A DNA stretch of 23,525 nucleotides from Lingula anatina (GCF_001039355.2 NW_019775797.1:1-23525), one strand, 5' to 3'. Positions 1-11,700 are shown, numbered from the stretch's first letter. Translations and numbers: made by a program. Notes: a model not told the origin generated them from the sequence alone.

Positions 1-32
1 CGGTGCGGGGGAGTAACGGTGCGGGGGAGTAT
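1..32. repeat. Two-copy 16-bp G-rich tandem repeat at the window edge
   Basis: The unit begins CGGTGCGGGGGAGTA and occurs twice back to back (1-16 and 17-32), differing only in the last base. A further partial copy (CGGG) follows. The array probably continues off the left edge. No function is visible. Confidence 0.8.
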
Positions 33-87
33 CGGGATGACCCCAATCTGGTTTACTGAAATACTAATGAACTACATTAATCGTTCT

Positions 88-717
88 CTAACTTACTTGT
101 TTATCTTTAGCAGCCTTTGCAAAACTTTGTAGCTCTAATGGTATGCTCCGTTTTGGCATGTGGGAGCTGAAATCTCCCTCAAAATACTGCCAAGAAGGAA
201 TTTTGGGATGATCTCTGTTTCTTAGATGTACAATATTAACAGGCAGGCCTCGAGCTGTGGACACCAAATGGGCGTAACACTGGGCGTTGATCAGATCGAT
301 AGGCACGGCTGGGTAAAGGCTGTAAGCCACAGTGCCCACGCTGACAACGTACTCCTGCAGGGGACAGTTTTCTCCCGCCAGAGTGATCTTCCCGTCTGGT
401 CGCCCATGACCTACAAACAAGATGACTATACGTCTCTTTTTACGGTGTACTTTAATGAATGAGGTGACTTGACCAAGAAGCTCGTTTTTATTGTACACCA
501 TTACTTCTTGGCCTATGTTTCCACTGCACTGGGAAGCCCCGGGATACAACTCACGAAAACTTCGGATTTCGCCCTGCCTTCTTTCCAGGTCATATCCGTC
601 GAGTGGTGCTGCCAGGAAAAGAAATGCGTCCTGTTCAGCTTCTTCAAAACCTACAAAGTACCTGTACTCCCGCCTGGCACCTGCAGAGGATGGTTCTGTA
701 AATGGCCGACTCCACAT
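88..717 (-). CDS. Candidate clan CD (caspase/gingipain-like fold) protein, possibly 3'-incomplete
   Basis: The open frame has 209 codons, with normal GC and amino-acid balance for a real exon in this AT-rich DNA. I do not recognise a named family. The layout suits a caspase-haemoglobinase fold. There is a hydrophobic strand near residues 31-37 (AFLFLAA), then a charged helix (RRQGEIRSF). A second strand ends in a GHG motif (VILFVGHG, His104) followed by DGKITL. A third strand leads to a cysteine (IDLINAQCYAH, Cys147). His and Cys in that order and spacing are the clan CD dyad; usual family members have a DxC or QAC context, so QCY is a variant. The ATG at 717 is chosen because an in-frame TAG lies three codons upstream. 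At the other end, the last codons read CAA-GTA-AGT-TAG. GTAAGT there is a perfect splice donor after CAA (Gln207), so the exon may end at about 94 and the gene may continue beyond the window. Coding status is likely; the fold is an inference; catalytic activity is unproven. Confidence 0.6.
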   Translation of the reverse strand: MWSRPFTEPSSAGARREYRYFVGFEEAEQDAFLFLAAPLDGYDLERRQGEIRSFRELYPGASQCSGNIGQEVMVYNKNELLGQVTSFIKVHRKKRRIVILFVGHGRPDGKITLAGENCPLQEYVVSVGTVAYSLYPAVPIDLINAQCYAHLVSTARGLPVNIVHLRNRDHPKIPSWQYFEGDFSSHMPKRSIPLELQSFAKAAKDKQVS

Positions 718-741
718 ATTTCTCTAATATGACGCTTTTTG

Positions 742-879
742 TTATTCTGGTTCCTTCCGAACGATTGCCTTAAACTCTGCCACACTTATGGGCTTGGATG
801 CACATGGAATACTCTTGTCAGATTGAATTTTTAGGGATGAATACCCACCATTTTCGAAAAGCTCTTTTTCGATTTGCTA
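742..879 (-). other. Same-frame open segment upstream of the minus-strand ORF, cut off by two stop codons
   Basis: Between an in-frame TAG (877-879) and a TAA (742-744) there are 44 open codons without an ATG. They end in the plausible, charged stretch SVAEFKAIVRKEPE. They are in the same frame as the 88-717 ORF. The two are separated only by TAA, five codons, TAG, two codons and then the ATG. This may be 5' UTR that is open by chance. It may also be a decayed amino-terminal part of the same protein. Confidence 0.3.
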
Positions 880-910
880 GAGCTATGTGTCTTTAATGTT
901 GACAAAGCAG

Positions 911-918
911 TGACGTCA
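911..918. promoter_or_regulatory. CRE palindrome (TGACGTCA), with a nearby forkhead-type motif
   Basis: A perfect 8-bp CREB/ATF site lies 194 bases upstream of the minus-strand ORF start at 717. At 949-955 there is TGTTTAC, a forkhead-type core. The placement fits a proximal promoter for the minus-strand gene, but no convincing TATA box was found. Assignment as a working promoter is inference. Confidence 0.4.
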
Positions 919-959
919 GTAGTGCAAAAATAGAGAAGGGGATTTTTTTGTTTACACTC

Positions 960-3900
960 ACACCATACTTTGTCGCATGATTCATACTGCTTTTTAAATA
1001 AGCTTTTTTATTGAGCAGTAGCTACAAGCTAATGTAAAAATACAGAGTATATTTCATTTAATAATGATGCCATCTTCTATTTATCACTATGTAATATTAT
1101 ATTGAGAGACAGGTTTAAAAAATTGAACGCAATCGACCCTGTAGGCCTACTTAGATAAGCCGGTTGTGAAATCATTTCTAAATTAAGGCACATATATTAA
1201 AGACAACTGTCGCCGATAATATCGCACCCGTTCCGTTGTCTTGGGTCCTCAAGCTGCAGGCTTGTCGATCGCGAGCTTAGCCAAACTGTGGTCCAATGCC
1301 AGTCCTTCATGTACATGTAGCTGCAGGATATCTCAGATATTTTGACTTTTCATATTTTGGAGCTGCTCGTCTTATTACTGCCAGAAACGCTCTTTCGTGT
1401 CATGACTACCGTTAAATGAATATTACATGTATGTTCTAATGCGTTACACTCAAGCGCACATATAATATTCATAATATGCACTCAGAGGCGGTATTCAGGA
1501 GGGGGTGCTCATTTCATGTACTTTATTTTCAATTTTACATTGCGTATTGTGATGAAGACAATCATTAGATCAACGATATCTGCCTTTTTTAAATTAATAA
1601 GCACATGTGCACAAATAAAGCTAGGAACAAACTTTGCTCCATTGAAAAAGGAATAGTCCTTTTTGATAGTATGTCTGTGATTTAAGACTAAAAAACGTCT
1701 GAATGGCTTTAGATACAAATGACTAGTTAGAAACTGTAAATCTTAATTTCTTGACACGTCGATCTATATATGTAAAACAAAACCCCGTGAGAGAGAATCC
1801 TCGACATCGTGTACATGAAGTTCTTGAGCGCCATTTTCCTTCCGGGAGAGGCTAGCGTCTTGCTGTACACGCTGTTGTCCTTAAGGATCATCATCCGACT
1901 TAAAAAACCAAACGTTCAAAACACAATCGAGAATACCCGTCAAATACCTATAGATCTGAAATCATCTGAAAATGGAACGTTCCAGGTATTCTGCTCAATA
2001 AAAGCGAGCAAACTTGATTTTAATTCAGTAGCTTCCCCGCTATAGGAGCACGTTATACCGCCTGTATACCGCGTTCAGCAGAAGAAAAAGAATATTGTCG
2101 GATTAATTATCTGCCAAATATGTTTTTTTTAATCAAAATTCACGTCGTCGCAATTGCTTGAATGGAAAGCGCTTTAACACATCTGAATTCCCATTTCTTT
2201 GGGGCTTTCTAATACTAAATTCTTCCCATTGTGTTCTTTAACGTCATAGACCAGACAACCTTCAAATAATGCAATAGAGTATTTACAAACTTATTTTTTG
2301 CTCTTTATCTGAATAAGAGATCAGAAATGCACAATATTGCTTCCGACCACTTATTAATTGATTGATCAATCGGTGTTATTACCCTCACGTGAATCCCAAG
2401 AGAGAGAGAAAAAAAAAAAAAAAAAAAAAAAAAACAAGTAGTCCTTAGCATAAAAATAAAATGAAAATAAAAAAGATGGACGACTGAATATAAACTATTC
2501 TAGATAATATCAATGGCACTAAATAGACTAAATGTGTGAAGAAAGATACGCAATGCTGAAAATACTAAAAAAAGAGGGGGGGGGGGCGGAAAGAAAAGAA
2601 AACCTTTCCAATTATCGTAATTATAAAACTGCTTAACTTTTATTTACCTGCACATTGACATATAAATGGTGTTAATAAAAAGCATTGTGATGAGCTTTAA
2701 ATTCAAAGTGCATTTTTACTAATTAAAACCTGAAATTTAAGGGCAAATAAAATAGTTTCTTTAAAAAGAAGTATTATAATCGCTATGCCTCTAAGGCGTG
2801 AACCGACGATAACGTGCAACAGGTAAGCTGTTTCTGAAATGGAACGAAATACATTACTAAAAGTTTTATTTTAACTACATTGTACACGGCTTTCATTTTA
2901 GGCTATTATTATTTTTTCATCGTGATCACTACCGGTATAAAGCCCATTTGTGACGCTATTGGTGTCGGACCTTTTATTTCACTTGTTTTTCATGTTATCT
3001 CATTTCGTTGTATCTTATTCTTTTTGTACAAATGCATTTTTTTTCTGGGAAGTTCGCCGCACTTTTCTAAAACTGCTTTCAGTCGTATCTTCTCTGCATT
3101 GGTGGCGGTTGGAACGTTGAATGTGTTGTCTTCTCTACCACATTCTGTGATCCACATACCTCTCCCAGACATACATGTACTTCACTGCCTGGTGTCAGTA
3201 TCTGAAAATATAAATTAAGAGGCAGTGCAGATACATGTACATATGTAGACGTGCAGAGAGAAGGTATACAATTTCTCATTTCAAAAGCAAAATTAGAGAT
3301 CGCTTGAGAGATATCAGCCAGTTCACATTTTTTCATTAAGGAGATATAATCTTACATGTAAGATATGGCCTCTGGCTTAAAATGTATGTGGCAAATGATC
3401 CTGACTTTTCAAAATAAAAAAGTAAAAAGAACGCGTATTGTTTGAATTAAGATAGCACATTAAACAAGCGATTTTAACCTGAAGAACTGAAAAAAATAGA
3501 GGAAGTGTGCAAAATACAAATTATTTGTAATAAATATATAAAACAGCAGCCGGAGCAGCGTGCTTCAATAAAGTCGCAAGAGCTGTCGCGGGGCTTTAAA
3601 AATAGTAGGCCTAGCTACTGTAGGCCCTACCAGCTGTAAGAAATATACTTCGTAATTTAAATGTCTCTGAATATCTTCTTCAAAATGTCTACTCTAAATT
3701 TAAGCAATTTACTAAATTTCATTTTGCTCAGCAAATCAGTAAAACTTGTACAACAGACACCCCCTCCCCCGAAACAACGCGCACTCTGTGCTGACACAAT
3801 CAAGTGTTTTGCACTGGGGTCACCTGGTAGCTATGCGACGTCATGGTTTATTTACGCGCTGTTACAGTAAACCGGTTGCCCCCTCTGCACGTTTAATATT

Positions 3901-4079
3901 TTTATTGTTGACTTTACCTTCGGCAAACATCACATTTTTGCAATGTCCGATGTGTACTGAAGGCAATTTTAAGTGTATCTGTGGCATTAAATTACATTTT
4001 ATTGGAGTAAAAAAACAGATGAATGATTTTTAAATGTCAATTTAATTGGTTGGGGTGATGTTAGTTGATTGAAAGAGCC
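960..4079. other. Intergenic region, no gene supported
   Basis: About 3.1 kb of AT-rich sequence between the two divergently oriented genes. It holds poly-A (2409-2434), a G run (2576-2586), several ACATGTAC/GTAGGCCTAC palindromes typical of bivalve DNA, and a perfect 16-bp palindrome at 3349-3364 (ATCTTACATGTAAGAT). Open frames of 60-112 codons exist but look random (T-rich pseudo-membrane translations). An ACGTCA half-CRE (about 3838-3844) lies roughly 240 bases ahead of the predicted CCDC60 TATA box. Confidence 0.6.
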
Positions 4080-4086
4080 TATAAAG
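4080..4086 (+). promoter_or_regulatory. CCDC60: Predicted TATA box of the CCDC60 gene
   Basis: TATAAAG lies about 105 bases before a consensus splice donor at 4188, at a distance that would allow a short first exon starting near 4110. No transcript evidence is available, so this is a prediction based on spacing and motif only. Confidence 0.35.
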
Positions 4087-4109
4087 CAATGGCAGCTCGC
4101 GTAAGCTTA

Positions 4110-4187
4110 CATTGATATCAGTAGAGTAGAAGTTGCGTCTTGTGATTTTACTTACCTATGGATTATATGGACCCAAAAATGACAAGG
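4110..4187 (+). other. CCDC60: Predicted 5' non-coding exon of CCDC60
   Basis: The sequence from about 4110 ends in ACAAGG followed by the strong donor GTAAGTG at 4188. It contains three in-frame ATGs (4158, 4167, 4179), giving the ten codons MDYMDPKMTR up to the donor. The frame does not join productively to the next exon with either visible acceptor (start at 4822 or 4845): it meets TAA at once, or four codons later. It is therefore read as leader sequence with an upstream ORF. The left boundary is a guess from the TATA position. Confidence 0.35.
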
Positions 4188-4217
4188 GTAAGTGTTTAAC
4201 GGCAAGATAAGTTTATA

Positions 4218-4221
<4 letters not shown>

Positions 4222-4260
<39 letters not shown>
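4222..4260 (+). repeat. (CT)n microsatellite in the first intron
   Basis: About 39 bases of nearly pure CT dinucleotide lie directly after the predicted first-exon donor. The tract is complementary to the long (GA)n tracts at 8568-8760 in the same transcript. Confidence 0.95.
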
Positions 4261-4263
<3 letters not shown>

Positions 4264-4848
4264 GTAACACGTTACTGATATTTTACATAGGAACTAGTAA
4301 TAGTAGTAATCGAACCCCTGTCTCATGTAATAACGTCTTTAGATATAAATGTTAGAAAATAGTCAGCCCATTTCGGCACTCCTAAATGTAAAGTTTGACG
4401 GACGGGTTAATATATATCCACAACTGTATTAGTAAAGGATCTGAGGCACAAACATGATTATTCTTAATTACTGGGGTAAGTTTTATATTATTATGCACGT
4501 ATCTCAGTATCATCATAGAAAGACTGAGGTGCAATGTAACTACATGCACGAATACTTTATATGTACAGGTGCTATACTAGTTACTTTTCTTGTACCACGC
4601 AGACTCTAGACTAATTATTTATTAAGAAGAGCACAAAAATGGGATGTCAAAGTCTATATACATGTGAATATATATATATATATCCTGTAATGAACTGGAT
4701 GCAGCAATATAAAACTGATATATATACTAGTGGGTCCACACACACATCTCAGATCTGCCAGTTAATGAATGTCTCTCTATATACTAAGTAGTTCTGAAGG
4801 TTATTTTATTTTCTATTTCAGTAAACAAAATAAATTCTCTTCAGCAAT

Positions 4849-5130
4849 ATGCCTAAAGGAAGGGACGACCCCCGGACGTATATCCGCCGAGAAGCTCCCC
4901 CTATCCTCAGTCAGAAAGGAATAAAAATCCAAGCTCGGAGCGCCGAGGTCTACAATCCCACCTTCCCCACACGTCAAAATGTACGCGAGGAAAATTACAA
5001 CAGGCGTATACGCCAACTCACACAACAGGGCTTTCGCTCTGTGAACTATAAACCGTATCAGAACATTGGCGGAGAGATTTATCTGTCCAACAAGAGGCTC
5101 ATACTGACAGCTCTAGGCCAGTGGAATGAG
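4849..5130 (+). CDS. CCDC60: CCDC60 coding exon 1 (residues 1-94)
   Basis: Begins MPKGRDDPRTYIRRE and ends LGQWNE before the donor GTACGT; phase 0. Two AG acceptors precede the ATG (exon start 4822 or 4845) and both leave this ATG as the first in-frame start. Base -3 is A, which suits initiation. The segment is basic (many Arg) and is the part least like vertebrate CCDC60. Confidence 0.85.
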
Positions 5131-8100
5131 GTACGTTATATTCGGGAGCTGGGGTTTTTATAGTTTGGGGATACAGGCTGCCAAAAATTACCACCTGTAA
5201 CTACCTATTAATTTTCAGGGAGTCCAAGTACAGTATATGCCTAAAAGCTGTCATATTTCCAAAAAAATCTATAAGCCATCAGGATGTCTTTGAAAATATG
5301 GGCCATCTAGTGATGCTGATGGCCGTCCAAATGACTGCTGCGTGGTTCCATGGGAAAACCCTTGTCTGGAGGAAAATTTGATGTTAAAAACAGGCATTTT
5401 AATCGGGGATTTTCACGACAAGTTGAATTTTCAGTGAAGAATGGTTTGAAAAACAAAGCAATTTTCTCCTGCCAGTTAACCATTGCTCTGTCTGTCCTTG
5501 CACTTGGATTTGATGTTTTATTCCAGTTGAAATTGAATTATTTATTTCTACACAATTGTTTTGATCCTGTAAGTTTTGACTGGCATGTCTCCCTGTACAT
5601 TTCAGTAGGAAATATCAACATCAGGTGCTTAATGTAATTTTTATTTGAGGGGTTACATATCACTTTTAAAGTCTGAAGTGGAAGAGATGATTAGTTTTGC
5701 AGGAATATAGATCTATGTTAATAAATATGACGTTTGAAAATTAAATGCAGACAGTTTACCTTTGATACATGTATGAATCTAATGTAGACCAAATATTCCT
5801 TGTCTCGCATCCCAATTTTAGATTTCATATTAACACAGTTGTTTGTCTGTCATTTTGATTTTTTCTCCATTTCTCAGATAATAATTTTTCTGTAAGATGA
5901 GGTAAATCTCAGGAAAGAAAATAGGCTTAAAAATATGACATGCTAATATGTACAGTCAATAGCAACTGAGGTAGTGATATTTTTACACAAGACTAAAAGC
6001 TTTTGAGAGATTTCCCTGTGCGTGATGCAGAAGCCTGAATAGCCGTCATTTTCTCCTTGACTCTAGCTCCCAACTGTGTTTATTAGCTGCATTTTGCGCA
6101 CCGCGTTGCGTGACGGTGCAATAATCAATGCGGTATCCTCTCAGTGAAAGTGACCGTTATTAGCAGTACGTACCTGAGATTGAAATCAATACAGCTGCGT
6201 ACAGTCCTGAGCTTTATAGCTGATGGTTGCGATAAACATCTTGTATTGGTTTGAATGGATAATTGGTCTGTGAATAAGGGATCAAGCGTATAAGTTACAT
6301 AATATACATATATATGTAAAAATGGACATGGTGTTCAGGGAGGAGATTAGACAGTGCTGGAATTGGCCAATTTAAATTGCAAACCAGTGAAAGTAACAGT
6401 CTGAGAATGATTAATGGATTTGCCCAAGATGAAATCTGCTAGATGCTATTTCTAAAGTTAAAAATGAACTGATTGCCTGTGTTGCAATTGCAAAGTCAAA
6501 TTTTGAGTCTGCAACCAAATCTTAGGCATTATGGTCAATGATTGATAGAAGATTGGAGGTGCACAAGGATTTAAAGACCTTAATATAGCAAAAAAAAAAA
6601 AAAAAAAAAAAAATTAATTGATCTGAGGTAAATCTAGAGAAGTCCTGTTTTACAAATAAAAGGGCCTTTTCCTTTAGGCTAATAAATTCTAAGTCTTAAC
6701 CAGTAATTTACTAATGAGTGGACTATATGTATGTACGTACTAGTATTTATCTAGAGCTAAATGTGACCCTTTTTAATCTAAAAGTACAGACCAATTTGCT
6801 GACTGAAGTTTTGTTTTATTTTATAAAAAAGACCCAAGATGTCTGGTAGTATTGATAAATAATAACTGTTAAATGTTTGGGTTTCCGTCTTTTCAGAGTG
6901 ATGATGAGGACTCGTCCAGCGAGGAGGAGGAAGATAGTGAGGAGGAGGGCCAGCAAACCCAGTCCCTCAGACCTATGGTGAGTTCTATTAATGAAAAATG
7001 AAAAAAAAAGAAAGAAAAACAATACGTTTAACCAGTGTTTGCCTCTTAGGAAAATTAGTTGCTGGACCGAAAGTCCAGCCATCTTGAAAAGAGCTGAATT
7101 GAATGTCTGACGGGTGGGAAAACTTATCAGCCCGTCTTGAAAGTTGTCGGCCTTAATTTCTAACACTGAGTTTAACATTGGATACAGATTTTATTGGGTA
7201 TAATGGGTTTCAGATTCAGTGGAAAGCACATATCAGTAACTTTCGTTAATTAATTTTCACATTTTGCAAATATTTACTGATCTGTCTGGATGGATAATAA
7301 ATTATAGACCAGTCTAATGAATGTGATTTGAAAAGAATATTATCACTGTACCAGATCTTCTGGCATTCATAATTAGATTCATAGCCACAGTAAACTACCG
7401 AATTCCATTTTCCCTTGAATGTAGCAATAACAGAGACTGTCACTTACAGCATAACAAATCTAATAACAAAGTTGTAATTTAGTTTTAAGAAAAAAAAAGA
7501 GTAATTTTATGGGCATTATGGCATATTTTAACAATACACTCTTTTCAGACTGAAATGGGTATATCATACAAGAAAGGTGGTGACATCTCATGACTGGTTG
7601 AAAGCAACTCCATAAAATTTGCTTGCTAAATATCTGAATATTAAATTAAAAATTAGGCCAGTTCTGTCAGGGTTGGTAATTGCGTTTTTCCAGGTGAAGC
7701 ATCATTGGCATGGTTAAGTAATGCTATTGTTATTCAAAGTGCATAATTTGGTTCCTCCAGTTAGTGCAATAAAAAGTATAGATTTTTTTTAATTAAAAAG
7801 AATTAAAAAGCAGATGGTCACAACAAGGAGAATTATCCAGATTTGTCATATGAAGTCCATGGGATATAGGCAAAAACATCTACTAGTATATAGTACACAA
7901 GAGGCCGGTAAACTTGATATTTCATTTTCCATTCTTTATTGATTTATATTATTTGTTTACCCCCCCAACAGCAGAGAATCGTGATATAAGTGTCTAGTTT
8001 GTACTCTCAATACGAGGTTATTGCACTGCTGAGATGTTGAAAGGAATTGTTAATTGTTTGTACCGACTGGATCTTTTGTGAATTCTGAAGTGAAAAGTTA

Positions 8101-8568
8101 CACTGTTGCTGCTTGGGTGAATTCTTCTGCATCGAGGCACATCAAAATAAAGACGTCTTTATAACTGCCGTTCTGACTGACTTTGAACTGACGGTGACAT
8201 ACCGACCCCCCCCCCCCCCCTTCTCCTACTTCTTAGACTACTTCATATGGGTTTAATGTGCACTTTTATTCAGCACTGTATGAATTTTTATTGTGAATAT
8301 TAAGTAATACAAAGATTACAATAATTTCTACCAAAACCTGCTACAAGCTTTAGAGAAAAGAACATTGTTTTCCTTGTATAGAAGTTAATCAATATAGATC
8401 TCATTCTTTTAACCTACTACTGGCATCTTTCTTTACATTTTGGTGACTTTTTCTGACTTTTAAATTTATTTTTCCCTTCATTTTCAGACTCCAGCAAAGT
8501 TTGTGTTAAGAAGAACGAGAAAAGATTTAAATAATCTGCACAAGGAAGTGGCTCACGGCAGGTAAGGG

Positions 8569-8604
<36 letters not shown>

Positions 8605-8687
8605 TCAGAGAGAGGAAGAGGAAGAGAGAGAGAAAATCTCAGAGAGAGAGAGAATCTCAGAGAGAGAAAGAGAAAGAGAGTGAAAAT

Positions 8688-8736
<49 letters not shown>

Positions 8737-11700
8737 TCTCAGAGAGAGAGAGAGAGAGGGAGAAAGAAAATGAGGATGTAGAACAAAGAGATAGACTTAA
8801 AAAAAAAGAAAACAGTCCACATTGACAATTACTGTGCTTATATCTGATTCTTTTGGTAAATACAAAAGGCTGTGAAACAAGCCTGCACACCAGCACTGCT
8901 AGAACCACAACCTGATATTTCATTTCCAAAAGCAAATATTTGCCTCCCATTAGCAAGGACTGGGTAATGCACAATTCACAATATTTGTTTTTAGAATTTA
9001 AGTAAGTCCTTAAAGCATAGTTGCTTTTTACCATGACTGTTTAGTCTAGATCGATGTCTTTAATATTTAGTGATGCAGAGGTAATCATTTGAGCAAACAT
9101 CTCTTTTGAGTGAATATTTGAACAAAAGAGTGGATTTTTAGGGTTTTTCTTTAATGGACGTCATACAACTCAAAGGGCTTCAAGGCAATTTTTTCAAAGT
9201 TCATTTCAAACAATATATGGTGCATTTAATGTTTACAATCCAATATGTAAGAGCATATTTTGATAACCTATTAAATGTGCCAAAGCTTTTGTGAAAACAA
9301 ACATTTAGTTTTTTTTTTTTTTTTTTTAATGGAGGTTATACAGTAGGCGACTTGAGAGTACTTATCATGTAATTTTAATATGATGTAGTTAAATGAACGA
9401 ATTGCTAAGAAAAATAGAACATACGTCAAAGAAGATTTTATTGATATAACCACAAAGGTGTCTGGGCTGAATCTAGCACTTCTTTTGCAAAATAAATATT
9501 TCATTCTTATAAAGCGGCTGTAGAAAAAGAAAAAAAATATGTCGCACTAATTTTACCTTAATAAGTCAAACTAAAATGTTTTATATATATATATATCCAG
9601 TTATTTTTTTCTGGTTGGAATGACACTTGGCTTTTTCAGATACAGAAAATTTTGTGTGAATATTTGAAATGTATTGATTATTGTTGTTTAGGTTTTAAGT
9701 TCATGATTTTGTACCATCATTTTTTTTATCTGCTGGTAGTTAAGCAATGAAGAGTCAGGCAACGTCAGACTTGAATTTTTTTTTTTTTTTACTCAGAGGT
9801 CCATAGTAGGTTTCTGAATATTCCTCTCTTGGCAGCTCTGAAGACAATTATATAATGCTATAATCTAAAGGAAAACATATTTGAGAAAATGTTCTATGAA
9901 ACTAAAAGGAGTGCATTTTACATAATTAGATGTTATGCCAGACATTTAATTCAATGTTGCAATAATGTCTCCAATGAGAAAATATTGTCCATAAGCAGTC
10001 CAATTTCCAATAAGTAGACTAAGTTAGACAGTATTGATATGTTTACTATGAATTATTTAGTAAATACTTTGTTCTTTGTTCTAGAAATCTGATCAGGAAT
10101 GTGAAGCTGGGGCATGGATTGTTTGAAAAGCTGAGATATGAGCAGGAGATGAAGGTTTGTTAAAATGTTTTTTAAGTCAGATTTTAAAATTAAAATTGAA
10201 TTATCTAAAGTTCAGAAGTTTATTTTATTTCAACTTTGGGCTAAAATTGCTAAGAGATTTCAGGTTTGGTCTGTCAAATAATTGTTAAGGAACCAAAGGC
10301 CATTTTGCAATACTTGACATGTATACACATTGTTGACAATGTATTTTTTAAAAACTCTTCTTGTATTTGAAGTATTTCATGAACTGCCAGGCCCAAAGCC
10401 AGCAATTTCAAAAGTGGAGTTTTTTTTTTCAAAAAAGTGGATCTTTTACAGTGAAACGTTTGTGTTAGTACCTACATCAACTTTTACCCCGAATGCCCCC
10501 TGACTACGAGCCTGACAGTGGTCAATAATTTTAATTATGTCAATGATGTTGATAGAAAAATAATTTGTTTCTAAAGAAGTTAATATGATTTCAAAATAAA
10601 TTGTTCTAAAGAACCATTTTATCACTTCAGAAGTATTATGATATTACTTTTTCATCATCACTGCTGTATACATTAGACAACAGAGAACATATTTAACTAT
10701 CAGAGATATTGTACAAATATTTTAGCTTCAAGAGGAGGAGATGGAGAATCGCAAGCAGAGGCAGTTTGGGTTGTTAAACTGGAACCCTGATGACTCGTCC
10801 AGTGATGGAGAGACAGATGAAGAACTCGGTGAAGATGTGGAGCTTACTGGGTAAGCGGAGACTCATGGAGAGAAGCTTTTTATTTGATATTTGTTTCTCA
10901 GATGCTTTTGAATTATTACTTGATTTTAAGCTAAAGATAGATTAAATATATTTTACTGTCAGGAAGATTTCAAAGTGAAACTCTGCAATAAAGTAATCAA
11001 GATTTTAATCTACCTACATCCAAGGCTTTTATGTTTCTTGATGCAGAGTTAATCATTTGAACAAACAACTCTTTTGAGTGATTATTTGATCAGAAGAGTG
11101 TATTGTTAAGGTTTTTTATTTTTAATGGAGGTCCTATGGTATATGAGGGCCACTTGTGATAATCATTGGATTAACCAGTAAGTTTGAGGTTATGATATAC
11201 TTGATTAATAATTGTTAAATCTTTTATGCCAGGTTTATGAGTCAAGAAGGAGGTGAAGGCAATGTCAGCCCAGAACCCTCACTTCCAGCTCCTAGTCCTG
11301 TCACCAGGAGTAGAGTGTCATTTGCTGGGTAAGTGACAGTGTCAACTGATAGATTGTATGGAGTTGTTGTGTTTATATTGACAAATTGATAACTGTTTTG
11401 TTTTTTAGTTCTTGTAGCATGGCAGCTTTTCATATTATTTGTACAGGAGTTTGCTGTAATGTATGTGCCAATTTGCACACTTCAAATCAAATGTATATTA
11501 TATAAATTTGGTATTTTGTAAAGTCTTACTGTTACATTATAGTGAACATTTTGAAAAAGTAAAAAGTTGTTATGTCCAGCTTTTATATTCAAGTAAAGAA
11601 ACATATGTCTTAACTGGTCTCTTTTTATGTGAAAGTTCCAAACTAAGACCCTGTAAGTAGATATATCTATTTATTATATTTCGTTATTGTTATTCTCAGG

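Noticed and set aside
1809-2045. 78-codon plus-strand open frame
   Set aside because: No domain, no start context, and a length expected by chance in 23 kb.
2880-3218. 112-codon plus-strand open frame with membrane-like translation, and overlapping minus-strand frames at 2990-3336
   Set aside because: Hydrophobicity comes from T-rich DNA. The minus-strand frames have some protein-like charge (for example AEKIRLKAVLEKCGELP) but no recognisable domain or clear exon boundaries.
4158-4187. MDYMDPKMTR as the CCDC60 amino terminus
   Set aside because: Neither acceptor joins it in an open frame to the coding exon; stop codons follow at once or after four codons.
4295-4330. tRNA-like T-arm (ATCGAACCCC read on the minus strand)
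   Set aside because: The T-stem does not pair and no D-arm, anticodon arm or acceptor stem surrounds it.
5350-5637. 95-codon plus-strand open frame in the first large coding intron
   Set aside because: No matching splice sites to the CCDC60 exons, no domain, and random composition.
8657-9034. Minus-strand open frame rich in Ser-Leu and Phe
   Set aside because: Direct translation of the (GA)n microsatellite and flanking AT-rich DNA.
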